Shown: positions 16,887-25,716, numbered from the stretch's first letter. The stretch is DNA of 64,000 nt from Paraburkholderia bannensis (GCF_014200455.1 NZ_JACHBW010000015.1:124001-188000); one strand, 5' to 3'. A program made the numbers and translations. Notes: generated by a model from the sequence alone, not told the origin.

Positions 16887-16934
16887 GTCTGCACCGTGGA
16901 CTGCACCCGGGACTGCACGCTGAACTGCACCCAC
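16887..16934. repeat. Four degenerate 12-bp tandem repeats upstream of gltS
   Basis: Successive units GTCTGCACCGTG, GACTGCACCCGG, GACTGCACGCTG and AACTGCACCCAC share the core CTGCAC at exact 12-bp spacing. They lie 46 bp upstream of the gltS start in the divergent promoter region with the DUF2252 gene. Confidence 0.75.
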
Positions 16935-17129
16935 TGACGCCGTCCCCGCGCGCGACGTCCATTGCGCAAGGTACACGAGCAGGACGGACGTTGCGCGCAC
17001 GGTGGGCGCTTGCGCAAAAGAGGGCCACACGCTTAAATACGGCAGGTGCGTGCTTCGGTCGGATCGACACGCGCGCCGATGCGGGACGAATCACGGCATC
17101 CACGAACATCCTCAAAACGGGAGCAGTTC

Positions 17130-18539
17130 ATGAATGGAAAGACCGTTGCGGAACGCGAAGCGGCTGGACGCGCCGCGCGTGAAAAGGCCAGGCGTTCGAG
17201 CCACCGTCTGGTGGGCGATCTCAAGCGCGATCCGCTCGCGCTGCTCAAGCAAAGCAGCGAGGGCCGCGTGCCCAATCTGGTGCCGCTGCGTTACGGTCGC
17301 ATGATCGTCTCGCCATTCACGTTCTTTCGCGGCAGCGCCGTGCTTCAGGCGCACGATCTCGCCCAGGTGCCCGACACCGGCATGGCGATGCAGATATGCG
17401 GAGATGGCCATTTGCTGAACTTCGGCGGCTTCGCCACGCCCGAACGTCAGCTTGTCTTCGATCTCAACGATTTCGACGAAGTCGCGCCCGGCCCGTGGGA
17501 GTGGGATCTCAAACGGCTGGTGGCGAGCTTCGTGGTGGCGGCGCGGCATATGCGCTACTCGCGCGGCGTGGCGGAGGATCTGGTGATGGCGGTCGTGAAC
17601 ACCTACCGCGACCGCATGCGCCAGTACTCGGAATACGGCGCGCTCGAACTCTGGTACGACAAGATCACCTTCGACCGCATGGCCGAAAGCGCGCTCACGC
17701 CCGATGGCCGCCGCCTGATTCGCCGCGGCATGGAGAAGGCCGCGGGCCGCACGCACGAAAGCATGCTGGAGAAGCTCGCGTATCGCGACGGCACGCACTG
17801 GACCATCCGCGATGCGCCGCCCGCGCTCTTCCATGTCCACGGTCCGAACTCGCTCTACGAATCGGAGGACAACTGGCTCACGCTGGGCGATTGGCGCACG
17901 CTGATCATGCCGACTTACGACGCCTATTTGAAGACGCTCGCGCCCGAGCGCCGCGAACTGCTGGAGCACTTCGAAATCCAGGACATGGTCTTCAAGGTGG
18001 TGGGCGTGGGCAGCGTGGGCACGCGTTGTCTGGTGATGCTGCTGACCGATCATCACCAAAAGCCGCTGTTCCTGCAGATCAAGGAAGCGCGCCGCTCGGT
18101 GATTTCGCAGTATTTCAAGTCACCCGCGTTCAAGCACGAGGGCGCGCGCGTCGTGCAGGGCCAGCGTCTGTTGCAGGCGGCGAGCGATCTGTTTCTGGGC
18201 TGGTCGACGGGGCCTTCGGGGCGGCACTTCTATTTCCGCCAGTTGCGCGACATGAAGCTCTCGGTCGAACTCGATCTGCTCGACAGCACGCTGCTGGCCG
18301 GTTACGCGCGCCTGTGCGGCTGGGCGATGGCGCGCGCGCACGCGAAGTCGAGTAACGCGGCGATCGAGATTGCCGCTTATATCGGCCGCAGCGACCAGTT
18401 CGCGGAAGCGCTCGCGGGCTACGGCGCGGCCTACGCGGATCAGGTCGAACGTGATTACGATGTGTTCGTGAAGGCGGCGCGCAGCGGCGAGATTTCCGCG
18501 CGGGGCGATGAGGACATGGCCGCCGATTTCCGCGTATGA
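17130..18539 (+). CDS. DUF2252 family protein (kinase-fold-like)
   Basis: A 469-residue soluble protein, the normal length for DUF2252. The ATG (MNGKTVAEREAAGRAARE) follows GGGAG. Conserved blocks include MIVSPFTFFRGSAV, CGDGHLLNFGGFATPERQLVFDLNDFDE, WEWDLKRLVASFVVAARHM and LFLQIKEARRSVISQYF. The GDGHLLNFG and DLNDFDE pair resembles catalytic-loop and metal-binding features of aminoglycoside-phosphotransferase-like kinases, so a small-molecule or protein kinase activity is plausible but untested. Transcribed alone or ahead of the LysR gene. Confidence 0.88.
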   Translation: MNGKTVAEREAAGRAAREKARRSSHRLVGDLKRDPLALLKQSSEGRVPNLVPLRYGRMIVSPFTFFRGSAVLQAHDLAQVPDTGMAMQICGDGHLLNFGGFATPERQLVFDLNDFDEVAPGPWEWDLKRLVASFVVAARHMRYSRGVAEDLVMAVVNTYRDRMRQYSEYGALELWYDKITFDRMAESALTPDGRRLIRRGMEKAAGRTHESMLEKLAYRDGTHWTIRDAPPALFHVHGPNSLYESEDNWLTLGDWRTLIMPTYDAYLKTLAPERRELLEHFEIQDMVFKVVGVGSVGTRCLVMLLTDHHQKPLFLQIKEARRSVISQYFKSPAFKHEGARVVQGQRLLQAASDLFLGWSTGPSGRHFYFRQLRDMKLSVELDLLDSTLLAGYARLCGWAMARAHAKSSNAAIEIAAYIGRSDQFAEALAGYGAAYADQVERDYDVFVKAARSGEISARGDEDMAADFRV

Positions 18540-18650
18540 GCATGACACGCATTCGCCTGTGTCGACCGATGCGAACGCGCTATCCTTGCGCTTTTGTTTC
18601 GCCGCATGCGGGCTGCGATCCAGCGCTTGCCCGTCTGCCGCTCGCGCCCC

Positions 18651-19529
18651 ATGCGTCTACGTCACATCGAAGTCTTCCACGCGATCATGCGCACCGGCTC
18701 GCTCTCGAAAGCCGCCGAGCTGCTGTGCGTGTCCCAGCCCGCCGTGAGCAAGGTGCTCGCGCATGCCGAGCGCAGCGCGGGCCTCAAACTGTTCGCGCGC
18801 ACCCATGGCCGTCTGCAACCTACGCGTGAAGCCGAACTGCTGTTCGCGGAAACGCAGAAGCTGCAATCGAACCTCGATAGCATCCGCGATCTGGCGCGCA
18901 ACCTTTCGTTGCGCCCGCAAGGATTGCTGCGCATCGGCTGCCTGCCGAGTCTGGGTATGAGCCTGATTCCGCAGGCCGTCGAAACGTTTCGCACGAGTTA
19001 CCCCGAGGTCTCGCTCAAAATCCAGACGCGTCACACTGTGGAATTGCTCAACGCCTTGCTCACGCGCGATCTGGACGTGGGCGTGGCGCTCAACCCGCCC
19101 GCGCGACCCGGCATCGAAGCGTTCGAACTCGGGCGCACAGCGGTGGTGTGCGTTGCGCCGCCCGACGACCCTTCGCCTGCGCACGCGCCGCTCGCGCTGC
19201 AGGAATGCGTCGCGGGCGACTGGATCAGCATCGGCAATGTCGATCCGCTGGGCGAGGCCATCGGCCATCTGCTCGAAGCGCAGGGCGTGGACGGACAGCT
19301 TGCCGCTGTCGAAGCGCAGACGTGGTACGTGGCGCGCGCGCTGGCGGCGCGTGGTGTCGGGCGCGTGCTGCTCGACGAGATCACGGCGCGCAGCGCGGGG
19401 GAACCGGTGGCGATCCGCCGCGTGGAACCGGAGCTGACCGTGGGCGTGTTCGCGGTGTGGCGCGACGGCGGTATGGATTCGCAGGCGGGCCGGGCGTTCG
19501 TGGAGGTATTGCGCGCGGGGCTAGCTTGA
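18651..19529 (+). CDS. LysR-type transcriptional regulator
   Basis: A 292-residue LysR protein; the start MRLRHIEVFHAIMRTGSLSKAAELL gives the canonical N-terminus, with HTH up to CVSQPAVSKVLAHAE. The subgroup resembles NocR/MetR-like regulators of amino-acid or opine metabolism in its MRLRHIEVFHA opening. It is followed 28 bp downstream by an SDR dehydrogenase on the same strand, probably co-transcribed and perhaps the function it controls. Ligand unknown. Confidence 0.88.
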   Translation: MRLRHIEVFHAIMRTGSLSKAAELLCVSQPAVSKVLAHAERSAGLKLFARTHGRLQPTREAELLFAETQKLQSNLDSIRDLARNLSLRPQGLLRIGCLPSLGMSLIPQAVETFRTSYPEVSLKIQTRHTVELLNALLTRDLDVGVALNPPARPGIEAFELGRTAVVCVAPPDDPSPAHAPLALQECVAGDWISIGNVDPLGEAIGHLLEAQGVDGQLAAVEAQTWYVARALAARGVGRVLLDEITARSAGEPVAIRRVEPELTVGVFAVWRDGGMDSQAGRAFVEVLRAGLA

Positions 19530-19557
19530 ATGGCGATTTCGAACGGAGAAAAGGACG

Positions 19558-20361
19558 ATGGCTGAAGCGGATCGACAGCTACATGACCAGACACGGCAAC
19601 CGACGCGAGCGGGGCGCAAGGTGGCGATCGTCACCGGCGCGGGCAGCGGGATCGGGCGCGCCTGCGCGCGCAAGCTGCTGGCGAACGGCTACGCCGTCGT
19701 GCTGGTGGGGCGGCGTGCGCAGCCGCTCGAAACGCTCGAAGCCGAAGCGCTGGCGGCGGGTCAGGAGGCGCTGGCCGCACCCTGCGATGTGGCGGACGCC
19801 GCGGCCGTCGATGCGCTGTTCGAGAGCGTGCGCGCGCGTTTTGGCCGCCTCGACCTGCTATTCAACAACGCCGGCCGCAATGCCCCGGCCGTGGATATCG
19901 ACGAGTTGCCGGTCGAGGACTGGCGCGCCGTGGTCGATGTCAATCTGACCGGCGTGTTCCTCTGCACGCGCGCGGCGTTCGGGCTCATGAAGCGCCAGCA
20001 GCCGATGGGCGGGCGCATCATCAACAACGGCTCGATTTCGGCGCATGCGCCGCGCCCGTTCAGCATCGCCTATACGGCGACCAAGCACGCCATCACCGGT
20101 CTGACGAAATCGGTCTCGCTCGATGGGCGGCGCTACGACATTGCCTGCGGCCAGATCGACATCGGCAATGCCGCCACCGAAATGACCGGGCGCATGGCGC
20201 GCGGCGTGCCGCAGGCGAACGGCGAGATCGCGGTCGAACCGTTGATGGACGTGGAACTGGTCGCCGATGCGGTGCTGCACATGGCGCAACTGCCGCTCGC
20301 CGCGAACGTGCAGTTCATGACGATCATGGCGACGAAAATGCCTTTCGTCGGCCGTGGCTAG
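19558..20361 (+). CDS. SDR family oxidoreductase
   Basis: A 267-residue classical short-chain dehydrogenase. The ATG follows GGAGAAAAGGACG. It has the cofactor motif TGAGSGIG (about residues 26-33), NNAG near 101, and catalytic Ser with YTATK (Tyr and Lys) after NNGSISAHAPRPFS. VVLVGRR after the second strand suggests NADP preference. Substrate cannot be told from sequence. The N-terminal 20 residues are a hydrophilic extension. Confidence 0.9.
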   Translation: MAEADRQLHDQTRQPTRAGRKVAIVTGAGSGIGRACARKLLANGYAVVLVGRRAQPLETLEAEALAAGQEALAAPCDVADAAAVDALFESVRARFGRLDLLFNNAGRNAPAVDIDELPVEDWRAVVDVNLTGVFLCTRAAFGLMKRQQPMGGRIINNGSISAHAPRPFSIAYTATKHAITGLTKSVSLDGRRYDIACGQIDIGNAATEMTGRMARGVPQANGEIAVEPLMDVELVADAVLHMAQLPLAANVQFMTIMATKMPFVGRG

Positions 20362-20435
20362 CCGAAGCGGAGCGCCAGGCGCGTCCGCGCGCGCTCCCGT
20401 ATACTGGAAGGCGTTCAGCCAAAACGCCTTGCCCC

Positions 20436-20657
20436 ATGTCTTTACCCCCGCGTCCCGAGGACGACCCGCGCCCGCAGCCACCCGAGCGGCCCGACGATAA
20501 CGCCTGCTGCCAAAGCGGCTGCGACCCTTGCATCTTCGATTTGTACAACGACGAAGTGACCCGCTACCGCGCCGATCTCGCGGCTTGGGAACAACGCGAG
20601 GCGCAGCGCCAGGCAGACCCCGCAAACATGGCCGACACCGCCAAAACCGCCGACTGA
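20436..20657 (+). CDS. Oxidored-like domain small protein
   Basis: A 73-residue protein. After a Pro-rich N-terminus (PPRPEDDPRPQPPERPDDN) comes ACCQSGCDPCIFDLYNDEV, the Cys-rich signature of the Oxidored-like domain (cysteines in CC-x3-C-x2-C arrangement, then DxY), about residues 23-45, and a charged helix YRADLAAWEQREAQR. In larger proteins this motif precedes oxidoreductase domains; here it is free-standing. The cysteines could bind metal. It lies 25 bp before the sirtuin and is probably in its operon. Confidence 0.8.
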   Translation: MSLPPRPEDDPRPQPPERPDDNACCQSGCDPCIFDLYNDEVTRYRADLAAWEQREAQRQADPANMADTAKTAD

Positions 20658-20681
20658 TACGCCCACCCGCCGAGCCGAGTC

Positions 20682-21575
20682 ATGTCCGATCCCGCCCCGC
20701 TCATTGCAGTCAATCCCACCGCCGCGCCTGAGCCTGCCGCGCTCGACGCCTTGCAGGATTTCGTCGAGCGCCATCCGCGCCTGTTCGTGCTGACCGGCGC
20801 GGGCATCAGCACCGATTCCGGCATACCCGGCTACCGCGACGACAACGGGGCGTGGAAGCGCTCGCCGCCCATCACGCTGCAGGAATTTCTGGGCTCGGAG
20901 AGCTGGCGCCGCCGCTATTGGGCCCGCAGCATGATCGGCTGGCCGACCGTTGGCCTCGCGCAGCCCAACGGCGCGCACCGCGCGCTCGCGCAACTCGATG
21001 CGGCGGGGCGTGTGGGCGCGCTGGTCACCCAGAACGTCGATGGCCTGCATCAGCGCGCGGGCAGCCGCGACGTGATCGAACTGCACGGCAGCATTGGCCT
21101 TGTGCATTGCCTCGATTGCGGCGCACAGTACACGCGCGCCTCGCTGCAGCCGCAGCTGGTGGCCCGCAATCCGGCCGTCGCGGGCGCATTCGCCGAACCG
21201 GCCGCCGATGGCGATGCGCATCTGGAATTCGACGGCACGAACGCCTTCGACATTCCCGCCTGTGAGGCCTGTGGCGGCATGCTCAAGCCGTCGGTGGTGT
21301 TTTTCGGCGAGAACGTGCCGCGCGAGCGCGTCGCGGCGGCTTCGGCGGCGCTCGATGCGGCAGACGCCGTGCTGGTGGTCGGCTCGTCGCTGATGGTGTA
21401 TTCGGGCTACCGCTTTTGCGCCTGGGCGCAGCAGCGCGGCAAGCCGGTCGCGGCCATCAACCTCGGCAAGACGCGCGCCGATCCGCTGCTCGCGCTCAAG
21501 GTGGCGGCGCCCTGTGCGGCCACGCTCGAAGCGCTGGTCGCACGCCTCGCTGCATCGAACGCATCGAGCGCCTGA
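20682..21575 (+). CDS. NAD-dependent protein deacylase, sirtuin (Sir2) family
   Basis: A 297-residue sirtuin. NAD-binding motifs are all visible: LTGAGISTDSGIPGYR (about residues 36-51), TQNVDGLHQRAG, catalytic His in ELHGS, and VVGSSLMVYSGYR. Two Cys pairs, CLDC and CEAC, form the structural zinc site, separated by an unusually long 56-residue insert. It removes acyl groups from protein lysines using NAD. GYRDDNGAWKR suggests a class II-like (SIRT4-type) sirtuin. It follows the Oxidored-like gene and precedes a PPOX-type flavoprotein. Confidence 0.92.
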   Translation: MSDPAPLIAVNPTAAPEPAALDALQDFVERHPRLFVLTGAGISTDSGIPGYRDDNGAWKRSPPITLQEFLGSESWRRRYWARSMIGWPTVGLAQPNGAHRALAQLDAAGRVGALVTQNVDGLHQRAGSRDVIELHGSIGLVHCLDCGAQYTRASLQPQLVARNPAVAGAFAEPAADGDAHLEFDGTNAFDIPACEACGGMLKPSVVFFGENVPRERVAAASAALDAADAVLVVGSSLMVYSGYRFCAWAQQRGKPVAAINLGKTRADPLLALKVAAPCAATLEALVARLAASNASSA

Positions 21576-21622
21576 CGCCCCATCTTCGCCAACCGATCCG
21601 TCCATCGACGAGGAAGTGCCCC

Positions 21623-22240
21623 ATGCTGAACACGATCGCCGCACTCGAAGCGCACTACGGCGCGCCGAACGAACGCTCGCTGCGCAAGGAAATCGACTAC
21701 ATCAACGCGGACTACCGGCGCTTTATCGAACTGTCGCCGTTCGTGGTGCTGGCCTCGGGCGGCCCGGATGGCCTTGATTGCTCACCGCGCGGCGACGCGC
21801 CGGGCTTCGTGCAGATCCTCGATGCGCGCACGCTCGCGTTGCCCGACCGGCCCGGCAACAACCGGGTCGATAGCCTGCGCAACGTGGTGGCCGCGCCGCA
21901 GGTCGGCCTGCTGTTCATGGTGCCGGGCGTGGGCGAAACGCTGCGCGTGAACGGTCGCGCGCGCGTGAGTCTGGATCCCGAGTTGTTGCAACGCTGCGCC
22001 GTGGACGGCAAGCCGCCGCGCTCGGTGCTGCTGATCGAAGTGCAAAGCGTGTATTTCCACTGCGCCAAGGCGATCGCGCGCTCGAATCTCTGGGACCCGG
22101 CGCGCCATGTCGAGCGCTCGCAACTGCCGGGCGCGGGCGAAATGCTGCGCCGCGTGAACCAAGAGCAATACGGCGAGGGTTTCGACGTCGAGCGCTACGA
22201 AGCCGATCTCGCCGAGCGCATGAAAAAGAGCCTGTACTGA
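21623..22240 (+). CDS. Pyridoxamine-5'-phosphate-oxidase-related FMN-binding protein
   Basis: A 205-residue split-barrel flavoprotein. The ATG (MLNTIAALEAHYG) has GAGGAA upstream. The order ELSPFVVLASGGPDGLDCSPRGDAPGFVQ, then NRVDSLRNVV, GLLFMVPGVGETLRVNGRARV and VYFHCAKAIARSNLW fits the MSMEG_1061-like PPOX-class subfamily rather than PdxH. Such proteins bind FMN or F420 and reduce diverse substrates; the actual reaction is unknown. It lies between the sirtuin and a DUF938 methyltransferase, all closely spaced. Confidence 0.85.
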   Translation: MLNTIAALEAHYGAPNERSLRKEIDYINADYRRFIELSPFVVLASGGPDGLDCSPRGDAPGFVQILDARTLALPDRPGNNRVDSLRNVVAAPQVGLLFMVPGVGETLRVNGRARVSLDPELLQRCAVDGKPPRSVLLIEVQSVYFHCAKAIARSNLWDPARHVERSQLPGAGEMLRRVNQEQYGEGFDVERYEADLAERMKKSLY

Positions 22241-22251
22241 ATCTGATACCG

Positions 22252-22914
22252 ATGAACGAACCGCAAAACCCGCAAGCCAGCCTGCGTCTGAGCGCACCCG
22301 CCGCCGCGCGCAACGCTGCGCCGATCCTCGATGTCCTGCGCAGCGCGCTGCCCGCGCACGGCACGGTGCTGGAGATCGCGAGCGGCACGGGCCAGCACGC
22401 CGTACATTTCGCAGCGGCGTTGCCCGGCATCAACTGGCAGCCGAGCGACGCCGACCCGCGCGCCCGTGCCTCGATTGCCGCCTGGCGCGAGCACGCGGGC
22501 CTCGCGAACCTGCGCGCGCCGCTCGAACTGGACGTTCGCAGCGAACCCTGGCCAATCGACGCAGTCGATGCGATGGTCTGCATCAACATGATCCATATCG
22601 CGCCTTGGGAGGCCGCGATTGCGCTCATGAAAGGCGCGGGGGCGCGCATCGCGCCTGGTGGCGCGCTGGTGCTTTATGGGCCTTACCGCCGCGACGGCGC
22701 ACACACGGCGCCGTCCAACGAAGCGTTCGACGCCGATCTGCGCGCGCGCGACCCGGCATGGGGCGTGCGCGATCTCGAAGCCGTCGAGGCGCTCGCGCGC
22801 GCCGAAGGCTTTGCCCGCGAGGCCGTCGTGCCGATGCCGGCAAACAATTTCACGGTAGTTTTTCGCAAGGAGAAGCGGGCGGCGAGCGCTCATGCGGCGA
22901 CAACTGAGCGATAA
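22252..22914 (+). CDS. DUF938 family SAM-dependent methyltransferase-like protein
   Basis: A 220-residue class I methyltransferase fold. The SAM-binding motif is VLEIASGTGQHAVHFA (about residues 38-53), followed by WQPSDADPRARASI and the conserved CINMIHIAPWEA and LVLYGPYRR. Length and order match DUF938. It starts 12 bp after the PPOX gene, so an operon is likely. The methyl acceptor is unknown. Confidence 0.88.
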   Translation: MNEPQNPQASLRLSAPAAARNAAPILDVLRSALPAHGTVLEIASGTGQHAVHFAAALPGINWQPSDADPRARASIAAWREHAGLANLRAPLELDVRSEPWPIDAVDAMVCINMIHIAPWEAAIALMKGAGARIAPGGALVLYGPYRRDGAHTAPSNEAFDADLRARDPAWGVRDLEAVEALARAEGFAREAVVPMPANNFTVVFRKEKRAASAHAATTER

Positions 22915-23119
22915 TCGCGGCCCTCGATAAGCGGCGCGCACTCACGAAGCGCGTGCCGGACACGACGACGAAGGCCGCGATGCCCGCCGGGCGAGAGCAC
23001 TGGCAAGCCCATGCGCGCAAGCACGCATCGTTGGAGCGTTTCCCTTATCCTTGCACGATCGACGTCTCTCGCAAGACCTGCGCGGGCGTCACCCCAATCG
23101 ATTGAAGTGGAGAGTCAAC

Positions 23120-24532
23120 ATGAGCAAACAGGCAATCGGCGTGGTGGGTCTGGCCGTGATGGGGCGCAATCTTGCGCTCAACATCGAGAGCCGCGGCCAT
23201 GCGGTGTCGGTGTTCAACCGCAGCCGCGAGAAAACCGATGAGCTGATCGCTGAGTTCCCCGAGCGCAAACTGGTGCCGACGTTCACGCTCGAAGAGTTCG
23301 TGGAATCGCTCGAAAAGCCGCGCCGCATTCTGCTGATGGTGAAAGCGGGCGAGCCGACCGACGCGACCATCGCGGCGCTCAAGCCGCTGCTGGACAAAGG
23401 CGACATCCTGATCGACGGCGGCAACACACACTTCACGGACACGATCCGCCGCAACCAGGAACTCGCCAAGGCGGGCCTGCATTTCATCGGCACGGGCGTG
23501 TCGGGCGGCGAAGAAGGCGCGCTCAAGGGCCCGTCGATCATGCCGGGCGGCCAGCGCGATGCTTACGATCTGGTTGCACCGATCCTCACCGAAATCGCGG
23601 CGAAGGCGCCGGCGGACGGCGAGCCGTGCGTGGCCTACATGGGCCCGGATGGCGCTGGCCATTACGTGAAGATGGTGCACAACGGCATCGAGTACGGCGA
23701 CATGCAACTGATCGCCGAAAGCTACGCGGTGCTCAAGCAGGTGGTCGGCCTGTCGAACGAAGAACTCGGCAAGGTCTATACGGAATGGAATCAGGGCGAG
23801 CTGGACAGCTACCTGATCGAAATCACCTCGAAGATCTTCGACAAGAAGGATGAGGAGACCGGCCAATACCTCGTCGACGTGATCCTCGACCGCGCCGCGC
23901 AAAAGGGCACCGGCAAGTGGACCAGCCAGAACGCGCTGGATCTGGGCGCGCCGTTGCCGCTCATCACCGAAGCCGTGTTCGCGCGCGTGCTGTCGTCGCT
24001 CAAGACGCAGCGCGTGGCGGCGAGCAAGGTGCTCAAGGGTCCCGACGCCAAGCCGTTCGCGGGCGACCGCACGGCCTTCATCGAGGCGGTGCGCCGCGCG
24101 CTGTACTTCTCGAAGGTCATTTCGTACGCACAGGGCTTCGCACAACTGCGCGCCGCCTCGGACGAATACAAGTGGGATCTGCAGTACGGCACCATCGCCA
24201 AGATCTTCCGTGCGGGCTGCATCATCCGTGCGCGCTTCCTGCAGAAGATCACGGACGCTTATGCAAAGGATGCGCAACTGGCCAATCTGCTGCTCGATCC
24301 CTATTTCAGCGATATCGCTGCGAATTACCAGTCGGCGCTGCGCGACGTGGTGATCGAAGCGGTTAAGGCAGGCGTGGCGGTGCCGGCGTTCTCGTCGGCG
24401 ATTGCGTACTTCGACGCCTATCGTTCGGAGCGCGTGCCTGCGAACCTGGTGCAGGCGCAACGCGACTTCTTCGGTGCGCACACGTTCGAGCGCATCGACA
24501 AGCCGGGCAGTTTTCACGCCGACTGGTCGTAA
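23120..24532 (+). CDS. gnd: 6-phosphogluconate dehydrogenase (decarboxylating)
   Basis: A 470-residue enzyme, the full long-form Gnd length (E. coli 468). The ATG follows GGAG. VVGLAVMGRNLALNIESRG is the NADP-binding fold, GTGVSGGEEGAL the substrate loop, and YVKMVHNGIEYGDMQ holds the catalytic Lys; it ends in the NLVQAQRDFFGAHTFERID tail. It oxidises 6-phosphogluconate to ribulose-5-phosphate, giving NADPH and CO2 in the pentose phosphate pathway. Transcribed alone with a terminator after it. Confidence 0.96.
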   Translation: MSKQAIGVVGLAVMGRNLALNIESRGHAVSVFNRSREKTDELIAEFPERKLVPTFTLEEFVESLEKPRRILLMVKAGEPTDATIAALKPLLDKGDILIDGGNTHFTDTIRRNQELAKAGLHFIGTGVSGGEEGALKGPSIMPGGQRDAYDLVAPILTEIAAKAPADGEPCVAYMGPDGAGHYVKMVHNGIEYGDMQLIAESYAVLKQVVGLSNEELGKVYTEWNQGELDSYLIEITSKIFDKKDEETGQYLVDVILDRAAQKGTGKWTSQNALDLGAPLPLITEAVFARVLSSLKTQRVAASKVLKGPDAKPFAGDRTAFIEAVRRALYFSKVISYAQGFAQLRAASDEYKWDLQYGTIAKIFRAGCIIRARFLQKITDAYAKDAQLANLLLDPYFSDIAANYQSALRDVVIEAVKAGVAVPAFSSAIAYFDAYRSERVPANLVQAQRDFFGAHTFERIDKPGSFHADWS

Positions 24533-24582
24533 AACTGCGGCTATTGCCCGCATAGTCGTTGCGGGTATTTGTCGAATGAATA

Positions 24583-24610
24583 GGGGAGCCCGAGAGGGTT
24601 CCCCTTTTTT
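24583..24610 (+). terminator. Terminator of gnd
   Basis: GGGGAGCCC pairs with GGGTTCCCC (one G-T wobble) around GAGA, followed by TTTTTTATT. Confidence 0.85.
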
Positions 24611-24744
24611 ATTACCGTTTTCGCAACGGTGTATTTTGTAATTAGGGTTTTCCCTAGAGCGAATAAGAGCCTAGACTTTAGTCAATCGCAGACGGACATG
24701 AACACCCGCCCGAAAGCGTCAATAAAACAGATGGAGGTCGAATC

Positions 24745-25074
24745 ATGAAGAAGCTTATTCCCGCAGTCGTCGTGGCAGCCGCTCTTGTTGTTCCGTCCCT
24801 TTCGTTTGCCCAGTCGAGCCAGCAAGGTTTGACCCGCGCCCAGGTGCGCGCCGAGCTCGTGCAGCTCGAACAGGCTGGCTACAACCCGTCGGGTGATCGT
24901 GTGAATTACCCCGAAAATCTGCAGGCCGCCCAGGCTCGCGTGACCCAGGAAAAGCTGGCCAGCGGCGATACGAGCGGTTATGGCGCGCCGGCAGTCGGCA
25001 CGTCGCAGGCAGGCGGTCCGGCAGTGCAACCGGCACACGTCACGCCGTCGCAGGCAGTGTATTTCGGCCACTAA
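24745..25074 (+). CDS. DUF4148 family exported protein
   Basis: A 109-residue protein beginning MKKLIPAVVVAAALVVPSLSFA, a Sec signal peptide cleaved before QSS. The mature part has the DUF4148 pattern TRAQVRAELVQLEQAGYNP then YPENLQAAQARV, followed by a Gly/Ala/Pro-rich low-complexity tail. GGAGG lies 8 bases before the ATG. DUF4148 genes are abundant in Burkholderiales and are thought to be small periplasmic proteins of unknown role. No terminator follows the stop; the transcript appears to continue into the repeat tract up to 25684. Confidence 0.88.
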   Translation: MKKLIPAVVVAAALVVPSLSFAQSSQQGLTRAQVRAELVQLEQAGYNPSGDRVNYPENLQAAQARVTQEKLASGDTSGYGAPAVGTSQAGGPAVQPAHVTPSQAVYFGH

Positions 25075-25137
25075 GCAGAACGTGGTCGCAGGTTAAAGCG
25101 CAGCGGTGAGGTAGACCCGCTTCGCCATGCAGGCGGT

Positions 25138-25645
25138 TGGAAATGTAGTGCGAGTAGTTGTAGTGAGTAAGGCAGTAGCAGGTTGCAGCGAGCACAGAGG
25201 TGTGTCACGCAGTTGCAGTTTGTCGTTGTTGTGGTCTTGCTTGAGTGGTTAGCAGTAGTAGTAAGCAGTGCGTAGTTGAAGTCGTGTCAGGTAGTGGCAG
25301 TTCGTAGTAAGCAAAGAGGTGCAGTAGAAGTTGTAGCGTTTAGTTGTTTTGTCTGTGTTGTTGCTTGAGTAGTCAGTAGTGGCTGTAGGTAGTAAGCAGT
25401 TGAAGTTGCGGTAGGTGGTAGCAGGTCGTAGTAAGCAAAGAGGTGTAGTAGGTAGTTGCAGTACGCTGTAGATGTTGCAGTAGTTGTTGCGTTGGAGTTG
25501 CGTTAGAAAAAGGCAGTTGCAGTAAGCAGTACGTAGTAGTCGCAGTAAACAAAGAGGTTGCATGAGTTGTTGCAGTAAGCAGTACTCGCAGTGGTATCAA
25601 GCAGTAGAGGTAGTAAGTGAAGTACGCAGTAGCAGCATGCAGTCC
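25138..25645 (+). repeat. C-poor tandem repeat tract (about 115-125-bp units) downstream of the DUF4148 gene
   Basis: The plus strand becomes rich in G, T and A and very poor in C (18 C in the 180 bases 25261-25440), unlike everything around it. The motif AAGCAAAGAGGTG or a variant recurs at 25190, 25309, 25433 and 25547, that is every 114-124 bp, with longer flanking similarity (GTTGCTTGAGT then GTAGTAAGCAG at 25236-25267 and 25360-25399). Short words GCAGTAGTA and GTAAGCAGT recur throughout. A strong terminator closes it. No plausible protein reads through it. Most likely a long 3' untranslated or separate non-coding transcript. Confidence 0.8.
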
Positions 25646-25684
25646 AGCGCGGCCCGGTTCTTACCGGCCCGCGCTTTTCGCTTT
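25646..25684 (+). terminator. Strong terminator ending the repeat tract
   Basis: AGCGCGGCCCGGT (25646-25658) pairs with ACCGGCCCGCGCT (25663-25675), one internal C-C mismatch, loop TCTT, followed by TTTTCGCTTTT. Its orientation shows that plus-strand transcription normally reaches this point. Confidence 0.85.
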
Positions 25685-25716
25685 TCTGGGCGCGCTGTTT
25701 TTACAACGCCCCGCAC

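Noticed and set aside
25249..25563. Minus-strand open frame of 104 residues, rich in Tyr, Cys, Leu and Thr, across the repeat tract
   Set aside because: It arises because the opposite strand is almost free of C, which removes stop codons; there is no ribosome site, no recognisable domain, and the repeats do not keep frame.
25138..25645. CRISPR array
   Set aside because: Repeat units are about 120 bp, degenerate, and lack short identical repeats with unique spacers; no cas genes.
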